This document shows, piece after piece, positions 22,222 to 23,371 of a DNA stretch of 23,371 nucleotides. Position 1 is the first letter of the stretch. Each line of letters opens with the position of its first letter. Origin of the DNA: 13-2-20CM-68-14 sp046733295 (GTDB lineage: Bacteria > Actinomycetota > Thermoleophilia > Gaiellales > Gaiellaceae); assembly GCA_046733295.1 (NCBI GenBank), contig JBKPOY010000027.1, positions 1 through 23,371 on the forward strand. Reading direction: 5' to 3'. Under the pieces are notes generated by a model. That model ran no database searches and was not told the DNA's origin. It worked only from the letters and a program-made list of their open reading frames with translations. Position numbers and translations under genes: made by a program.

Positions 22222-22377
22222 CTAGGCCCGCACGCAGCGACGCCGCAACCTGTCTAAGGCCACCGATGCCGCAACGCCGAGCAGGACCCCGAGGACGAAA
22301 GTCGCGACGCCATCGATTACCTTCGCTCGGAAGCTGACTTCCTCGATGTAAACGCCTGGATGGGTGTATTCAGGCAA
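22222..22377 (-). CDS. 51-codon frame: tail-sheath-like N-terminus joined to a membrane helix
   Basis: The frame from TTG 22377 starts MPEYTHPGVYIEEVSFRAK then VIDGVAT. This strongly resembles the first 25 or so residues of contractile phage and extracellular-injection-system tail sheath proteins (MPEYL-PGVYVEEVSFR-K-IEGVST). After this it departs from the sheath (which continues toward GFVG) into FVLGVLLGVAASVALDRL, followed by RRRCVRA and a TAG at 22222-22224. That second half is a plausible single membrane helix with a basic tail. No good ribosome-binding site is seen. It could be a truncated sheath remnant that drifted, or a chimeric small membrane protein. It lies a few bases from the tmRNA-like scar and is divergent from the next gene. 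Confidence 0.5.
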   Translation of the reverse strand: MPEYTHPGVYIEEVSFRAKVIDGVATFVLGVLLGVAASVALDRLRRRCVRA

Positions 22378-22477
22378 GCGTCTGCGCGGACAACGAGGGG
22401 CTTGCGTGGTGCCGTCATTGCGGCCCCCTCGCAACCCTGCCACCTTATTCCAACTGCGGCGGAAAGGAGTGTCGGAA

Positions 22478-22849
22478 ATGGGCGCTGAGCGCGCGATCAC
22501 TGTTAGCCAACGAGGGTCGGTACGGCTCGGCCACTTCCACGATGAGATCGTCGCGAAGATGGAGCTCGTCGACGAGGGGAAGTGGCTTCTGGTCGGTCGA
22601 GTTGGGGTTGCGAACTTAGATGGAGACAACCAGGACGCGACTGCGCCGCTCCTTCACGACGCAAACGCCGTCATCGACGAAATTACGCTCTACATGCCCG
22701 GCGACAACAGCATGACCTGCATCTGTGTCGAGGCTGGCTTCCTCGCCAACGGCAGAGAGACGATCACGCTCGTATGCAATACCTACGACGGTTTCGCCCA
22801 GCAGGGTGCGTTCATCGCGTTCAAGGTCGACGACATCGACTTCCAGTAG
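22478..22849 (+). CDS. Small beta-rich protein of unknown function (C1q/jelly-roll-like pattern)
   Basis: The protein (123 aa) has no signal peptide or membrane helix. The start ATG 22478 is supported by GGAAAGGAG eight bases upstream. The sequence alternates short beta strands with Asp/Gly/Asn turns: KWLLVGRVGVANLDGDNQDA, VIDEITLYMPGDNSMTCICV, NGRETITLVCNTYDGFAQQG and AFIAFKVDDIDFQ. The pattern 'V-x-N-x-D-x-D-x-Q-x-A ... I-T-L-x-C-x-T-x-x-G ... A-x-x-A-x-x-V-x-x-I' is one I associate with C-terminal jelly-roll domains of actinobacterial secreted and collagen-like proteins, so it may be a stand-alone version of that domain. It is flanked by integration debris and its codon use looks less GC-biased than the upstream genes, compatible with transfer. 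Confidence 0.65.
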   Translation: MGAERAITVSQRGSVRLGHFHDEIVAKMELVDEGKWLLVGRVGVANLDGDNQDATAPLLHDANAVIDEITLYMPGDNSMTCICVEAGFLANGRETITLVCNTYDGFAQQGAFIAFKVDDIDFQ

Positions 22850-23035
22850 GCGGCATCGGCGTCCAGGCCACCAGCGGAAGCCGCCGGACAGGTTGTGCAA
22901 CTCGTTTGGGGAGAAGCGAGGACGAGGCCTTAAGGCGAAGCCGACCATCGAAGAACGCGTCCCGACAACGGGGTTGGGAGGCTGCCCGCTCGCCTGTCAA
23001 AAAAATCGGCTGTAACCGCCTACGCTCTCCGTACT

Positions 23036-23371
23036 TTGGACCTGAAGATTCGCGACGCTGAGTCCTCGGACTCGGAGGCAGTGTCTCGGCTCGTTGGCCA
23101 ACTCGGTTATCCGGCTTCATCTGACGCTGTGGCTCGGCGTCTGGCGCGGCTCGCGTCAAGTGAGGCTGATCGCTGCGTCGTGGCGGAGCGGGATGGTGAG
23201 ATTGTGGGCTTAGCGACCATGCACACCAGCCTTTCCGTCGAGTACGACAATCCGGCGGCAAAGCTCAGCGCGATCGTCGTCGATCAGAGGCACCGAAGGC
23301 GTGGGATTGCGCAGGCGCTCGTCTCGGAGATGGAGGCGGAGGCACGCGCACGTGGTTGCTGCCTCATCTTC
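23036..23371 (+). CDS. GNAT-family N-acetyltransferase (3' truncated by window)
   Basis: The visible 112 residues begin MDLKIRDAESSDSEAVSRLV from TTG 23036 and include CVVAERDGEIVGLATMH. The acetyl-CoA-binding motif A follows, VVDQRHRRRGIAQALV, with the R/Q-x-x-G-x-A signature of GNAT enzymes. Such enzymes move an acetyl group from acetyl-CoA to an amine; the substrate cannot be predicted. TTG is the only suitable start in the frame and gives a normal N-terminus, although no ribosome-binding site is clear. The gene runs off the window end. The roughly 190 bases before it hold no other feature I can support. Confidence 0.85.
   Translation, partial: MDLKIRDAESSDSEAVSRLVGQLGYPASSDAVARRLARLASSEADRCVVAERDGEIVGLATMHTSLSVEYDNPAAKLSAIVVDQRHRRRGIAQALVSEMEAEARARGCCLIF

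Overview
The window reads as a chromosome segment from a high-GC actinobacterium. Thermoleophilia (Gaiellales/Solirubrobacterales-like) is my best guess. That rests on a WhiG/FliA-type sigma factor, a large ATP-binding LuxR regulator, an EF-G2-type GTPase, GTG/TTG starts, weak Shine-Dalgarno sites and short conserved genes of unknown function. The taxonomic call is inference. No rRNA, CRISPR array or intact transposon was seen.

Layout. 1-2.7 kb: the tail of a glycosyltransferase-like gene, a secreted protein with an apparent frameshift (464-1141, -), an LtrA membrane protein (+), and a gap holding a LuxR-type helix-turn-helix fragment. 2.7-6.6 kb: a 955-aa LuxR/AAA regulator and a secreted PD40 beta-propeller protein (both -). 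6.7-8.5 kb: a two-gene, translationally coupled unit (+) of an unknown protein and fumarylacetoacetase, ending in a (GA)n tract that abuts tRNA-Gly(GCC). 8.6-9.9 kb: an RNase H-like gene that seems to need a CTG start, two copies of a palindromic repeat, a NIF3/YqfO-like gene and a small unknown gene. 9.9-14.4 kb: a minus-strand series of EF-G2-like GTPase, zinc-ribbon protein, 75-aa protein and aldehyde dehydrogenase. 14.5-20.4 kb: an alpha-glucoside module with a GH13 glucosidase and a MalK-type ATPase (+) facing a binding protein and two permeases (-). These five genes plausibly import an alpha-glucoside (trehalose/maltose/sucrose type) and cleave it in the cytoplasm. 20.6-21.7 kb: the sigma factor behind two very small genes. 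21.8-22.9 kb: tRNA-Trp(CCA) with a strong terminator, followed by a degraded integration site and two orphan genes. The window ends inside a GNAT acetyltransferase gene.

The most unusual stretch is 21.8-22.9 kb. Within about 1 kb it holds a frameshifted C-terminal piece of a tyrosine recombinase, a 30-bp piece matching the 3' end of tmRNA, and a 51-codon frame whose first half resembles the N-terminus of a contractile-phage/eCIS tail sheath but whose second half is a membrane helix. A small beta-rich protein is divergent to it. I read this as scar tissue from one or more integrated elements at a tRNA/tmRNA-type site. No intact novel defence or mobile system is visible. All calls come from reading the sequence by eye; no database search was run.
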